NCBI GenBank assembly: GCA_017792365.1
Contig: CP051229.1
Location: forward strand, 2,232,001-2,296,000
Source: Hyphomonas sp.
GTDB taxonomy: Bacteria > Pseudomonadota > Alphaproteobacteria > Caulobacterales > Hyphomonadaceae
Direction: 5' to 3'
DNA: 64,000 nucleotides
The notes beneath the pieces were generated by a model. The model saw only the letters and a list, made by a program, of their open reading frames with translations, was not told the origin of the DNA and did not search any database. Below are positions 1 through 8,899 of the stretch, one piece after another. The position numbers were made by a program, and so were the translations under genes. Position 1 is the first letter of the stretch. The number at the start of each line of letters is the position of its first letter.

Positions 1-1323
1 ATCGCCGACTACACCGTGTTCCAGGACGCGCAGCTGATCGCCTTCATTCAGGAAGCGCTTGAGAACAACCGTTCGCTGCGCGCCTCGATGGAGGCCGTGA
101 ACCAGTCAGAAGCGCTTCTGAAACAGAGCCGCTCCGGCCTGTGGCCCAGCCTGCGCGCATCGGTTGGCGTCAGCGCCACGGACGTCGACGGCATTGCCGG
201 CGATCTCCAGGCCAACCCGCCGATCTTCCCGCAGCAGGCGTCGTCGTTTTCCGACGAGCGCTATTCGTTCGGCCTGAGCGGCGTCTACAGCGCCGACATC
301 ATGGGCGATGTGTCCGCATCGATCCGGTCGTCCATCGCCGGCCTGCGCTCGACCGAGGCGACCTACGAACTCGCGCGTCGCCAGCTGGCCGCGCAGACCG
401 CGCGCGCCTACTTCACGATCATCGAACAGCAGATGCAGCTGGCGCTCGACCAGGCGACGTTCGCGCGCGCCGAAGACACCTATCGTATCACGACCGCCCG
501 CTTCGACGCGGGCTCGGTGGCGCGCGACGAACTTGTGCTGGGTGAATCGAGCCTTGCCCAGTCGCAGGCGTCGATCATCGCGTCGGAAGCCGCCGTGCGT
601 TCGGCCGAGCGCGCGCTGGAGGTTCTGCTGGGCCGTTTCCCGCGCAACGCGCTGGATATCACGGGCACCCTGCCCGAGCCGCCGCCGACCCCGCCGCTTG
701 GCCTGCCGGAACAGACGATCCGCGCCCGGCCCGACGTCGTGGCGGCGGAGTACAACCTGATCCAGAACTTCGCCAACGTGCGCATTGCGCGTCTGGCGCG
801 CTGGCCTAACCTCGATGCGACGTTCACCGCCTCGGTCAACAACTCGACGCTGAACTCGACGTCGAACCTGTTCGATCTGGAGGGCATCGCGCTGACCATC
901 GGCGCGCAGCTGGCGCAGACGCTGTTCGACGGCGGCGGCATTTCTGGACGCATCGATGCAGCCGAGGCGTCCAAGCGCGCAGCCCTCGAGCGGTATGGCC
1001 AGACGGTGATCGACGCCTATGCCGGCATCCTGAATGCGCTCGACCAGTACGAGACGCTGAAGGCCCGCGGCGTGGCGTTGGAGACCGCATCAGGCGCGGC
1101 GGCGGAATCGCTGCGCCTTGGCGAGCTGCGCTATAACGAGGGCAGCCAGTCGCTGCTTGACCTCATCAACGTGCGGGACCGCGCCGACCTGGCCGAGAGC
1201 CAGCTGATCGCCATCAAGCGTTCGCAGCTCGAACAGTGGATCGCGCTGCACCAGGCGCTGGGCGGCCAGCCCCTCACCCCGACGCCACTGCCAAGCGACG
1301 CAAACACCGCCGAAGGCGAATAG
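1..1323 (+). CDS. Outer membrane efflux protein (OprM/NodT-type OMF), 5' partial
   Basis: The frame is open from base 1, so the true start, signal peptide and lipobox lie upstream of the window; 440 codons are visible. The protein shows the two-fold repeat of outer-membrane efflux (TolC-like) proteins: Ala/Gln/Arg-rich helical hairpins, two strand-forming segments (one around ARWPNLDATFTASVN), and a C-terminal half repeating the N-terminal plan, ending in a polar tail. Such trimers form the exit duct of RND or MFS pumps. It is probably the last gene of an upstream pump operon. The RND adaptor and permease at 9229-13544 have no outer-membrane gene of their own and could share it, but that is inference. 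A GTG at 16 is in frame but lies inside the domain. Confidence 0.9.
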   Translation: MADYTVFQDAQLIAFIQEALENNRSLRASMEAVNQSEALLKQSRSGLWPSLRASVGVSATDVDGIAGDLQANPPIFPQQASSFSDERYSFGLSGVYSADIMGDVSASIRSSIAGLRSTEATYELARRQLAAQTARAYFTIIEQQMQLALDQATFARAEDTYRITTARFDAGSVARDELVLGESSLAQSQASIIASEAAVRSAERALEVLLGRFPRNALDITGTLPEPPPTPPLGLPEQTIRARPDVVAAEYNLIQNFANVRIARLARWPNLDATFTASVNNSTLNSTSNLFDLEGIALTIGAQLAQTLFDGGGISGRIDAAEASKRAALERYGQTVIDAYAGILNALDQYETLKARGVALETASGAAAESLRLGELRYNEGSQSLLDLINVRDRADLAESQLIAIKRSQLEQWIALHQALGGQPLTPTPLPSDANTAEGE

Positions 1324-1351
1324 CGGCCGCAGCCACCGCAACTAACGTATT

Positions 1352-1460
1352 GTCATCCCGGACGGCCATTGGCCGATCCGGGATCCGGCAGCTCGCACTC
1401 ATGCCATGATGGACGCTTGTCGCCGGGTCCCGCATCTGCGCTTCGCTTGTGCGGGATGAC
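1352..1460. repeat. REP-like palindromic element, left copy
   Basis: This 109-base element opens with GTCATCCCG and closes with CGGGATGAC, so its ends are inverted repeats. Inside are nested palindromes (GGCCATTGGCC; GGATCCGG; a GC-rich hairpin around 1424-1455). Its first 30 bases (1352-1381) match the reverse complement of 1891-1920 at 29 of 30 positions. It lies directly downstream of the efflux gene and of the GIY-YIG gene, so it could also end both transcripts. GTCATCCCGG-type palindromes are abundant between genes in many alphaproteobacteria. Confidence 0.75.
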
Positions 1461-1474
1461 ATCATAGAGCGTTG

Positions 1475-1765
1475 CTAGAGCAGATCGTTGTAGAGGTCCC
1501 GCCAGTCGGGATTGTCTGCTTCGATCAGGTCGTATTTCCATGCACGCCGCCAGCGCTTGAGCCGCTTTTCGCGCTCAACTGCGCTGGCGAAGTCCGGATG
1601 CTGCTCAAACCAGACCAGTCGATCGATCCCGTAGCGAGCCGTGTAGCCCGGCACGGTCTGAGTGCGGTGCTCCCACACGCGGCGCAGCAGATCGCTGGTC
1701 AGGCCGACGTAAATCGTCCCGCGTTTGCGGCGCGCCAGAATGTAGACCCAGAACTGTTTGGTCAT
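1475..1765 (-). CDS. GIY-YIG nuclease family protein (UPF0213/YhbQ-like)
   Basis: A 96-residue single-domain protein of the GIY-YIG superfamily. The degenerate GIY strand is VYIL (7-10), the YIG strand is IYVG (18-21), followed by an Arg (R28/R29), a His-Arg pair (33-34) and the catalytic Glu region EREKRLKRW (64-72). Stand-alone members such as YhbQ are small nucleases or DNA-binding proteins of poorly known role. The ATG at 1763-1765 was chosen because the domain begins immediately after it; upstream codons run into the right-hand palindromic repeat and do not look coding. The gene sits between two inverted REP-like elements, which suggests it may move, or once moved, with them. Confidence 0.85.
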   Translation of the reverse strand: MTKQFWVYILARRKRGTIYVGLTSDLLRRVWEHRTQTVPGYTARYGIDRLVWFEQHPDFASAVEREKRLKRWRRAWKYDLIEADNPDWRDLYNDLL

Positions 1766-1814
1766 GCCCCATCCAACCGACGCCAGCTTGCATGATCGCG
1801 CAGCCGTATCCAGC

Positions 1815-1920
1815 GTCATCCCGGGGCGCGCAGCGAACCCGGGATCCGGCGTCAGGGTGAAGGCTCTGGTTCCGCGCAGGTGGTCGGGTCCCGGATCGGC
1901 CATTGGCCGTCCGGGATGAC
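1815..1920. repeat. REP-like palindromic element, right copy
   Basis: This 106-base element has the same end structure as the left copy (GTCATCCCGG at 1815-1824, CGGGATGAC at 1912-1920). Its outer 30 bases are the inverse of the outer 30 bases of the left copy, with one mismatch in the central CCATTGG. Together the two copies enclose the 569-base block 1352-1920 that holds the GIY-YIG gene. It overlaps the presumed promoter of that gene. Confidence 0.75.
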
Positions 1921-2013
1921 GATCGTTAGGGGCGTGCGGGCGTTGACCCGGGCATTCCGCGAATTAATGTCCCCTTTCTCGCCCGTCAGGGCGCACGGAA
2001 TTCCACAAGGGTG

Positions 2014-3849
2014 ATGAACATGCGGAAAATTCTTCTGGCCGGCGCGGCTGGCTGCGCCTTGCTGGCGGCGGGTTGCCAGACGGCGGTGGACACCAATCAG
2101 GAGACGGCGGAAGCGGCGCCGGCGGCCCCAACGGCTGCGGATGCCGAACGCTTCCTTGCTGAAACCGAAGCGGAACTGACCGATTTCTACGAATTCTCTG
2201 CGCGCACGGCCTGGGTGCAGGCGACCTACATCAACTTCGACACGGACTGGCTGTTGTCGCGTGCGAGCGCGCGCGGCACCGAGCTGGCCGTCGAGCTGGC
2301 CAATGCGACCAAGAAGTTCGAGGGCGTGGCGCTGACGCAGGAGCAGGAGCGGAAGATGAACCGCCTGCGCGCCGGCATCACCATTCCGGCGCCGTCGACG
2401 CCCGGCGCTGCGGACGAACTCGCCGAGATCACCACGCGGCTGTCGTCGACCTACTCGACCGGCAAGTTCGAGATCGGGGGCGATGAACTGAACCTCGACG
2501 AACTGTCCGACATCGTCGAGCAGTCGCGCGATCCCGAAGCGATCAAGACCGCCTGGGAAGGCTGGCGCACCGTCTCGCCGGCGATGAAGGCCGACTATGT
2601 CCGCATGGTCGAGATCGCCAACGAGGGCGCACGCGAGCTGGGCTTCAGCGATCTCGCCGAGATGTGGCTGTCGAATTACGACATGCCGGCCGCCGACATG
2701 GAACAGGAAGTCGAGCGCCTGTGGTCGGAAGTCGAGCCGCTGTACGAGCAGCTGCACTGCCAGGTGCGCGCCGGCCTCAACGACCATTACGGCGACGCGG
2801 TCCAGCCCGCGACGGGTCCGATCCGCGCCGACCTCTTGGGCAACATGTGGGCCCAGCAATGGAACAACATCTATCCAATCGTCGGCCCGCAATCGGAAGG
2901 CCCAGGCTATGACCTGACCGAGCAATTGGTGAAAGCCGACTATGACCCCCTGAAGATGGTGAAGACCGGAGAAGAATTCTTCTCCTCGATCGGGCTTGAG
3001 CCGTTGCCGGAGACGTTCTGGGAGCGCTCGCAGATCACGCGGCCCGAGGATCGCGAAGTCGTGTGCCACGCTTCGGCATGGGACCTCGACAATGTCGACG
3101 ACATCCGCATCAAGATGTGCACCGAGGTGAACGCCGAGGACTTCTCGACCGTCCACCACGAACTGGGCCACAACTACTACCAGCGCGCCTACAACGAACA
3201 GGACCTGTTGTTCCGCGACGGCGCACACGACGGCTTCCACGAGGCGATCGGCGACTTCATCGCCCTTTCGATCACGCCGGAATATTTGCAGCAGATCGGC
3301 CTGATCGAGACCGTGCCGTCGGCGAGCGCCGATATCGGACTGCTCTACGATCGCGCGCTGGAGAAGATCGCCTTCCTGCCGTTCGGCCTGATGATGGACA
3401 AGTGGCGCTGGCAGGTCTTCCGCGGCGAGACGGCGCCTGCGGATTACAACAGCGACTGGTGGGCGCTGCGCACGCAGTATCAGGGCATCATGCCACCCGG
3501 CGAGCGCCCGGCTGACGCCTTCGATCCCGGCGCGAAGTATCACATCCCGGGCAATACGCCCTATCTGCGCTACTTCCTGTCGTTCGTGATGCAGTTCCAG
3601 TTCCACAAGGCGGCCTGCGACATGGCCGGCTGGGACGGACCGCTGCACCGCTGCTCGATCTACGGCAACGAGGAAGTGGGCGAGAAATTCAACGCCATGA
3701 TGGAGATGGGCGCGAGCCAGCCCTGGCCGGATGCGCTGGAAGCTTTCACCGGCACGCGCCAGATGTCTGCCGAGCCGCTGGTTGAATATTTCGCGCCGCT
3801 GACGGCATGGCTGGAAGAAGAAAACGAGGGCCGCACCTGCGGCTGGTAG
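2014..3849 (+). CDS. M2 family metallopeptidase (peptidyl-dipeptidase A, ACE homologue), lipoprotein
   Basis: A 611-residue zinc dipeptidyl carboxypeptidase related to angiotensin-converting enzyme, which removes C-terminal dipeptides from oligopeptides. The zinc motif HHELGH spans 381-386 (HExxH at 382-386), and the third ligand, Glu 410 in FHEAIGD, lies 24 residues later, the same spacing as in ACE. A C-terminal stretch YHIPGNTPYLRYFLSF is also typical of the family. The N-terminus is a lipoprotein signal ending in LLAAGC, so the enzyme is probably anchored in the periplasm. The start is uncertain between GTG 2011, ATG 2014 and ATG 2020; AAGG at 2007-2010 is best spaced for 2020. Nearby peptidases and a TonB receptor suggest peptide scavenging. 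Confidence 0.95.
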   Translation: MNMRKILLAGAAGCALLAAGCQTAVDTNQETAEAAPAAPTAADAERFLAETEAELTDFYEFSARTAWVQATYINFDTDWLLSRASARGTELAVELANATKKFEGVALTQEQERKMNRLRAGITIPAPSTPGAADELAEITTRLSSTYSTGKFEIGGDELNLDELSDIVEQSRDPEAIKTAWEGWRTVSPAMKADYVRMVEIANEGARELGFSDLAEMWLSNYDMPAADMEQEVERLWSEVEPLYEQLHCQVRAGLNDHYGDAVQPATGPIRADLLGNMWAQQWNNIYPIVGPQSEGPGYDLTEQLVKADYDPLKMVKTGEEFFSSIGLEPLPETFWERSQITRPEDREVVCHASAWDLDNVDDIRIKMCTEVNAEDFSTVHHELGHNYYQRAYNEQDLLFRDGAHDGFHEAIGDFIALSITPEYLQQIGLIETVPSASADIGLLYDRALEKIAFLPFGLMMDKWRWQVFRGETAPADYNSDWWALRTQYQGIMPPGERPADAFDPGAKYHIPGNTPYLRYFLSFVMQFQFHKAACDMAGWDGPLHRCSIYGNEEVGEKFNAMMEMGASQPWPDALEAFTGTRQMSAEPLVEYFAPLTAWLEEENEGRTCGW

Positions 3850-4025
3850 CACGCGAAACCAACTCGCATCGCACCTGACATCCTCCCGGATGACGTCTTG
3901 CACGCGGGCGGGTCTGGCATAGGCTGGGGTCAACCTGGCTCGCCAGATGCGCGCGTCCAGCTGCATTCGGCCGGATCCAGCCGGCCAAAGCCATTCGGCC
4001 AAGATCCATTCGGGAGGATGATTCA

Positions 4026-4748
4026 ATGCTACGTTCACTGCTTGCGGCTTCGGCCCTAGCGCTAACCGCCGCCTGCGCCACGGCGCCGGCCGAAGTTGAC
4101 CAGCCGCGCGCATCGACTGTCGCGGAGCTCGGACATCAGGGCATGGCGCCTGCGTCCGGACAGCCCGCCGAACAGCTCGTCGTGTTCTTCCACGGCTACA
4201 CGCAGTCTGGCGAAGCGATGCGTCCGCTGGCCGAGCAGATATCCGCGCGCCTGCCGAACGCTGCCTTCGTGTTCAACGATGCGCCGCTGACCGCGGGCAA
4301 TGGCTATAGCTGGTACAACTTCCGCGGCGACGACAGCGCGGCGACCAAGGAAGCTGCGCGCGCGGCGGCGGCCGAGTTGGTCTCCAACCTGTCGAACTCG
4401 ATGCGCATTTCGCCGGACAACATCGTGACCGTCGGCTTCTCGCAGGGCGGCGGCATTGCAGCCCAGGCCGCGACCTGCATCACGCCGGGCGCCACCGCGT
4501 TCGTCTCGCTGGCGGGCGTCATCGAGGCAGTCTGCTCCCAGACGGGCGAGGTTTCGCCGGACGGGCTGATCGTGTGGAACGAGGGCGACACGACCGTGAA
4601 CCGCGAACGCATCGACGCCGGCATCGCTTCGCTTGAAGCGGCAGGCCACGAGCCGAAACTCGAGACCTATGCGGGCGACGGCCACTGGCCGGTGGAGCCA
4701 GCGCTTGCGAGCGCGGTCGATTTCATCGTGGCACAGCTTGGCGGCTAG
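4026..4748 (+). CDS. Alpha/beta hydrolase, phospholipase/carboxylesterase family, lipoprotein
   Basis: A 240-residue serine esterase of the carboxylesterase type-2 / dienelactone hydrolase-like family. The oxyanion region FFHGYTQSG is near 55-63. The nucleophile Ser 139 sits in GFSQGG, the acid is probably Asp 188 in NEGD, and the catalytic His 220 is in GDGHWP. The N-terminus reads as a lipoprotein signal (LTAAC). The start is preceded by GGAGG (4014-4018) at good spacing. It ends three bases before the convergent M14 gene. Substrate unknown; related proteins cleave short acyl esters or lysophospholipids. Confidence 0.88.
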   Translation: MLRSLLAASALALTAACATAPAEVDQPRASTVAELGHQGMAPASGQPAEQLVVFFHGYTQSGEAMRPLAEQISARLPNAAFVFNDAPLTAGNGYSWYNFRGDDSAATKEAARAAAAELVSNLSNSMRISPDNIVTVGFSQGGGIAAQAATCITPGATAFVSLAGVIEAVCSQTGEVSPDGLIVWNEGDTTVNRERIDAGIASLEAAGHEPKLETYAGDGHWPVEPALASAVDFIVAQLGG

Positions 4749-4751
4749 GTC

Positions 4752-5945
4752 CTACTCCGCAAAATAGGCGGCGAGCGCATCGGCGATGACCGACCCGATG
4801 CGCTCGGCGTCCGCCTGCGGGGTTTCATCCCACAATTCGACCGTAATGCCCGGCGCTTTCAACACGTCGAGCGCCCAGCCCTTCGATGTGCCGCTGTTCT
4901 CGTTGTGGGCGTAGCTCCATTCCGGCGGCGCAGCGAGCGTCGCGTTGAAGCGCTGTTCCAGGTACGGCAGGAAATCGATCGTCGGAGATGGCGCATCGAG
5001 CGGCGGCGCATACATCACGTCTCGATTGGTGGAATGAAAATCCATGAAGGCGATAACGTTGCGGCCTTCGGTTTCGCGCAGGATCCAGTCGGTGATCGCG
5101 CGCGTCTCCGGCTGGGTGAAGGGACCCCAGTCGCGGTTGAGGTCGATGCCGCCGCGATTGAGCCGCCAGTACCCGCCGTCGACGCCGTCCGGGTTGGCCA
5201 TGGGCGCAAGCAGGATCTTGTGACGCGAGAGGAAGCTTTCGATGGCCGCATCGTCCCGGTCCACCAGCCGCGAGACCAGCCCGCGGAAGGCGTCCTGTCC
5301 CGTCGTTTCGGGCGGGTGTTGGCGGGTCAGCGCGACATAGACGTCCGGCGCATCCAGATTGCCGCCGATGAAACCGATGAGCGGGCGGTCCTGCAGCGAG
5401 CGTCCGTATTCGACTTCGCGGAAGCCTGCGGGCGCGAGGCGGGCGCGGGTCCATTCGACCTGTTCGCGGGATGAAACGATGGGCTGTCCGGCCAGCCAGT
5501 TATCGCCGACGGCGAGATCGAGCGTCAGGGTGGCGCGAGTCTCGTCTTCGCTCAGCGCAATGTTCGCGGTATCCAGCGCGCGCCATGACATGCGGTCGGT
5601 GCTGGTCTCCGGCGAATAGCGGTGATCGTAGCCGGGATAGTCCAGCACGAGCGTGTGACGGCCTGCCGCCTGCGCCTCAAGACGCAGCGCGAACCATGGG
5701 CTGGGGTTGATGCCGTCTTCGACCGACGGTTCGTGATCGACGGTGACGATGATCGCCCCGTCGGGCGCGATGATGCAGTCATGACGACCGGCGGCCGGGA
5801 AGTCCGCATAGACGCGCACAGCATCCGAAGCGCAGATGGCAGCGTCGCCGCCGGACGACTGCACCGACGCACAACCGCCGATGGCGGAAAGGAAAAGGGC
5901 GGCGCCGACCGCCGCCCTCCCCCTCGCAAGTGTTGTTTGACCCAC
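4752..5945 (-). CDS. M14 family zinc carboxypeptidase, lipoprotein
   Basis: A 397-residue metallocarboxypeptidase. Zinc ligands are His 210 and Glu 213 (HPPE) and His 304 (FMDFHS); the substrate-binding Asn-Arg pair is in GIDLNRDW (263-273), NPDG is at 251-254, and the likely general base is Glu 370 in TVELWDE. An N-terminal beta-rich domain of about 150 residues precedes the catalytic domain, as in cytosolic-type and AGBL-like M14 enzymes. A signal ending in IGGC at residue 25 suggests a lipoprotein. It starts two bases after the stop of the TonB-dependent receptor gene, so the two are almost certainly one transcript: the receptor brings a peptide in and the peptidase trims it. Confidence 0.92.
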   Translation of the reverse strand: MGQTTLARGRAAVGAALFLSAIGGCASVQSSGGDAAICASDAVRVYADFPAAGRHDCIIAPDGAIIVTVDHEPSVEDGINPSPWFALRLEAQAAGRHTLVLDYPGYDHRYSPETSTDRMSWRALDTANIALSEDETRATLTLDLAVGDNWLAGQPIVSSREQVEWTRARLAPAGFREVEYGRSLQDRPLIGFIGGNLDAPDVYVALTRQHPPETTGQDAFRGLVSRLVDRDDAAIESFLSRHKILLAPMANPDGVDGGYWRLNRGGIDLNRDWGPFTQPETRAITDWILRETEGRNVIAFMDFHSTNRDVMYAPPLDAPSPTIDFLPYLEQRFNATLAAPPEWSYAHNENSGTSKGWALDVLKAPGITVELWDETPQADAERIGSVIADALAAYFAE

Positions 5946-5947
5946 GC

Positions 5948-8899
5948 TTAGAACTCCTTGCGAATGCTTGCGTAGAACGAGCGGCCCGAAGCGGAGTGGA
6001 TGCTGCCGAGATAGCCATAGCTGGTGTCGGCGAGCGGCGGCTCTTCATCGGTCAGGTTCTCCACGCCGACGCGCAGCCGCATCGGCGAATCAGTACCGTC
6101 GTCATACGTGTACTGAACGTAGGCGTTGTGGGTCTGATAATCGTCGATCTGCCAGACGCGGCCGTCGCTGTGGACGATGAACGGGTCTTCGACATCGCCG
6201 ACATAGGAGGTGAACCAGCCGGCGCCCCAGTCGCCATTGCGCCAGGTGAGCGCCGACGAGTACCGCCATTCCGGACGGCCTTCGCGACGGACGAGATCGC
6301 CTTGGCCCGAGACCACGAACGTGTCCGGGATGACGCCGGCGGCGATGGCGTCGTTGATCTCCTGACCGAGCGGCGAGACTTCCTGGAAGAAGGTGTCGAG
6401 GTAGGCTGCGTTGACGCGGAACGAGAAGTCGCCAAGCGATGTGCCGTCGAGGTCGTAATAGAGGCCAAGGTCGACGCCCTTGACGGTGCGCTGTTCGAGG
6501 TTGCGGTAATTGTCGTCGACGAACAGGATCTCGCCGACCGTCTCGCCCGCCGCTGGCGGATCGCGCACGACCGCCGGGTTGAACGAGCCCTGCAGGCGAC
6601 GCACGAAGTCGAGCAGGATCTGGTTGTCGTCACCGAAGATGCCGACAACGCCTTCCTGTTTGATCTCCCAGTAATCCGCCGTGAAGGAAATCTCGCCGAG
6701 CGATGGCGGCAGGAAGAGCGGCTCGAACACGAGGCCGGCCGAGAAGTTCTCGGATTCTTCCGGCTCGAGCGACAGGCTGCCCGAACGGTTCGAGATGACC
6801 GATTGGCTCACGCCGCGGATGTAGTCCTCGCGGTTGTTGGAGCGCTGCAGGCCGGTTTCGAACTGCTGCTGCAGGTTCGGGGCGCGGAAGCCTTCCGACC
6901 ATGCGGTGCGGAACAGGAGGAAGTCGAACGGACGCCATGACAGCGCGGCCTTAGGCTTGGTGACCTCGCCGAACGAGTCATAGTTTTCGTAGCGCGCTGC
7001 GAGCTGCAGATCGACTTCCTGGAACAGCGGGATGTTCTGGTCAGGCGAGACCAGCGGGATCGCGAATTCGAGGAAGGCGGACTCGACGTTGCGCGAGCCG
7101 CGCGTGTCGGTCGAGGCGCTGTTGCCCTGCAGGTCGTTGGCCTCAAGGCCGCTGATCGCATCCACGAAGTTGATCGTGCCGTCCTGGCGCGGATCGCGAT
7201 CGTCCTCGAAGGTTTCGCGGCGGACCTCGACGCCCGCGGCGACGCCGACATCGCCCGCCCAGATCGAGAACAGGTCAGGACGCGAGATCTTGGCGTCCCA
7301 CGAAGCGAGCGAGGTCGAGTTCTCGCGGGTCACGAGGACGGTGATGTAGTCGATCGTGGCCGGATCGGTCGGGGTGCAATCGCCATTGCTGAAATCGTCG
7401 GTGCAGCCGCCGTTGAACGGATTGTAGGCGTTCGGCGTGTTCCACGACAGCGCTTCCTGGAACCGCGTGTTGGAAACCCGGTTGCTCGTGTCCGTCGTGT
7501 TGGCTTCGGTGTAGAGGAGTGCGCTTTCCCAGTCCCACGCGCCGATATCGCCGCGCAGACCGGCCAGCATGCGGGTCGACAGGTTCTCGACCTCGACGCG
7601 GCGCGGACCGGCGTCGACCGGACGATAGCTCTCGAGCAGCACGTTCACGCCGCCAGCGGGTCCGGCATAGCCCGGCAGACGATTGGGCGAGCCGACCGCG
7701 CCGAACGGGTTGTAGTAGTTCGAAGCCGGCACCTCGATGTCGACCGCGCCCAGCTGCGGGGCCGATTCACGGAACAGAAGCGAGTCGGCGAGATAGACGC
7801 CGCCCTCTGCAAACAGTTCGAGCCCGCCTTCAAACTCGTGATTGAAGAAGGTGAAAAGGTTGACCCGGTCGACGCCGTTCTGGACCGTCGCTTCATCATT
7901 GACGTTGTAGCGCAGCGCGTTGTTGCCGGTTGAATCCGGCGCGATGCAGATGCCATCGCCGAGATCGGCTGTGCAGCCGGGCAGCGTCGAAGGCTGGATG
8001 TTGAACTCGCCCGATGCGTCGGTGACGCGCGCGCCGTTCACGCTGAGCGTGCCGGGCGTGCGGTCGAAGCCGGCCCACGGCGTGGTGGTCGAGCTGTTGC
8101 GGAAGGCGGTCGTCTCGCCGACCCAGTCGGCCGGCAGGCGATAGGTGTTGTCGGCCTGCGAAGTGAAGCCGCGCTCGCGGGCGAAGACCGGATCGCGCGT
8201 CAGGTAGGAGCCGAACACCGACAGGTTTGAGCGGTCGTCATTGAAGTTCACGCCCCACTGGAAGTTGGCGGAATACTCCTTGGTGTCGACGCCCTCCTCG
8301 CCTTCGGCGCGAATTTCTGCGGTCAAGCCCTCGAAATCCGTCTTGAGAACGTTGTTCACGACGCCTGCGACAGCGTCGGTGCCGTAGATTGCCGATGCGC
8401 CATCAAGCAGGACTTCAACGCGCGAAACGCCAGCAACCGGGATCGAGTTGGTGTTGACGGTGACGACAGGCACCAGGTTTTCCGCCTGCGTGCCGGGGTG
8501 GTTCACCATGCGGCGGCCGTTCAGGAGAACCAGCGTGTTGCCCGTGCCGAGCGCGCGCAGGTTGATCGAGGCGGTGTCGCCGCGCGCATCGTTCACCGAG
8601 CCGATCGTGCGCGTGGTGTTGAACTCGACCGCGCCGAGCTGGGGGATGGAGCGGAACAGGTCATCGCCGGACGTGGCGGCGATGGCGTCGATCTCATCCT
8701 CGCCGACCACGGTGACCGGCAGCGCTTCGGTGGGTTGGGCGCCCGGGATCTGGGTCCCGACAACGACGACGACTTCGGGCTGCGTGCCGGACTGCGCCTG
8801 CTGCGCCGCCGCCGTCTGGAACGGGAGGGTGAGGACAACGCCGATGGCCGTGGCCGAAAGCAGCCGATTGAGTGTGCTGGGCAGAGGATTGAGTTTCAT
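5948..8899 (-). CDS. TonB-dependent receptor
   Basis: A 983-residue outer-membrane TonB-dependent transporter. A signal peptide ending in AAAQQAQ is followed by a TonB-box-like EVVVVVGTQIPG, a plug domain with the characteristic LNGRRMVNHPG and VLLDGASAIYGTDAVAGVVN segments (about 125-185), and a long 22-strand-type barrel ending in YASIRKEF, with the usual C-terminal Phe. Sequences of this size with VEVLLDGASAIYG are common in Caulobacterales and marine alphaproteobacteria; substrates include peptides, oligosaccharides and metal chelates. The tight link to an M14 carboxypeptidase gene favours a peptide here, as an inference. The start ATG at 8897-8899 has GGAGG upstream. Confidence 0.95.
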   Translation of the reverse strand: MKLNPLPSTLNRLLSATAIGVVLTLPFQTAAAQQAQSGTQPEVVVVVGTQIPGAQPTEALPVTVVGEDEIDAIAATSGDDLFRSIPQLGAVEFNTTRTIGSVNDARGDTASINLRALGTGNTLVLLNGRRMVNHPGTQAENLVPVVTVNTNSIPVAGVSRVEVLLDGASAIYGTDAVAGVVNNVLKTDFEGLTAEIRAEGEEGVDTKEYSANFQWGVNFNDDRSNLSVFGSYLTRDPVFARERGFTSQADNTYRLPADWVGETTAFRNSSTTTPWAGFDRTPGTLSVNGARVTDASGEFNIQPSTLPGCTADLGDGICIAPDSTGNNALRYNVNDEATVQNGVDRVNLFTFFNHEFEGGLELFAEGGVYLADSLLFRESAPQLGAVDIEVPASNYYNPFGAVGSPNRLPGYAGPAGGVNVLLESYRPVDAGPRRVEVENLSTRMLAGLRGDIGAWDWESALLYTEANTTDTSNRVSNTRFQEALSWNTPNAYNPFNGGCTDDFSNGDCTPTDPATIDYITVLVTRENSTSLASWDAKISRPDLFSIWAGDVGVAAGVEVRRETFEDDRDPRQDGTINFVDAISGLEANDLQGNSASTDTRGSRNVESAFLEFAIPLVSPDQNIPLFQEVDLQLAARYENYDSFGEVTKPKAALSWRPFDFLLFRTAWSEGFRAPNLQQQFETGLQRSNNREDYIRGVSQSVISNRSGSLSLEPEESENFSAGLVFEPLFLPPSLGEISFTADYWEIKQEGVVGIFGDDNQILLDFVRRLQGSFNPAVVRDPPAAGETVGEILFVDDNYRNLEQRTVKGVDLGLYYDLDGTSLGDFSFRVNAAYLDTFFQEVSPLGQEINDAIAAGVIPDTFVVSGQGDLVRREGRPEWRYSSALTWRNGDWGAGWFTSYVGDVEDPFIVHSDGRVWQIDDYQTHNAYVQYTYDDGTDSPMRLRVGVENLTDEEPPLADTSYGYLGSIHSASGRSFYASIRKEF

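Noticed and set aside
1852-4113. 753-codon open frame antisense to the M2 peptidase gene
   Set aside because: Arg/His/Ala-rich, no domain, and fully covered by a conserved gene on the other strand; typical of GC-rich DNA.
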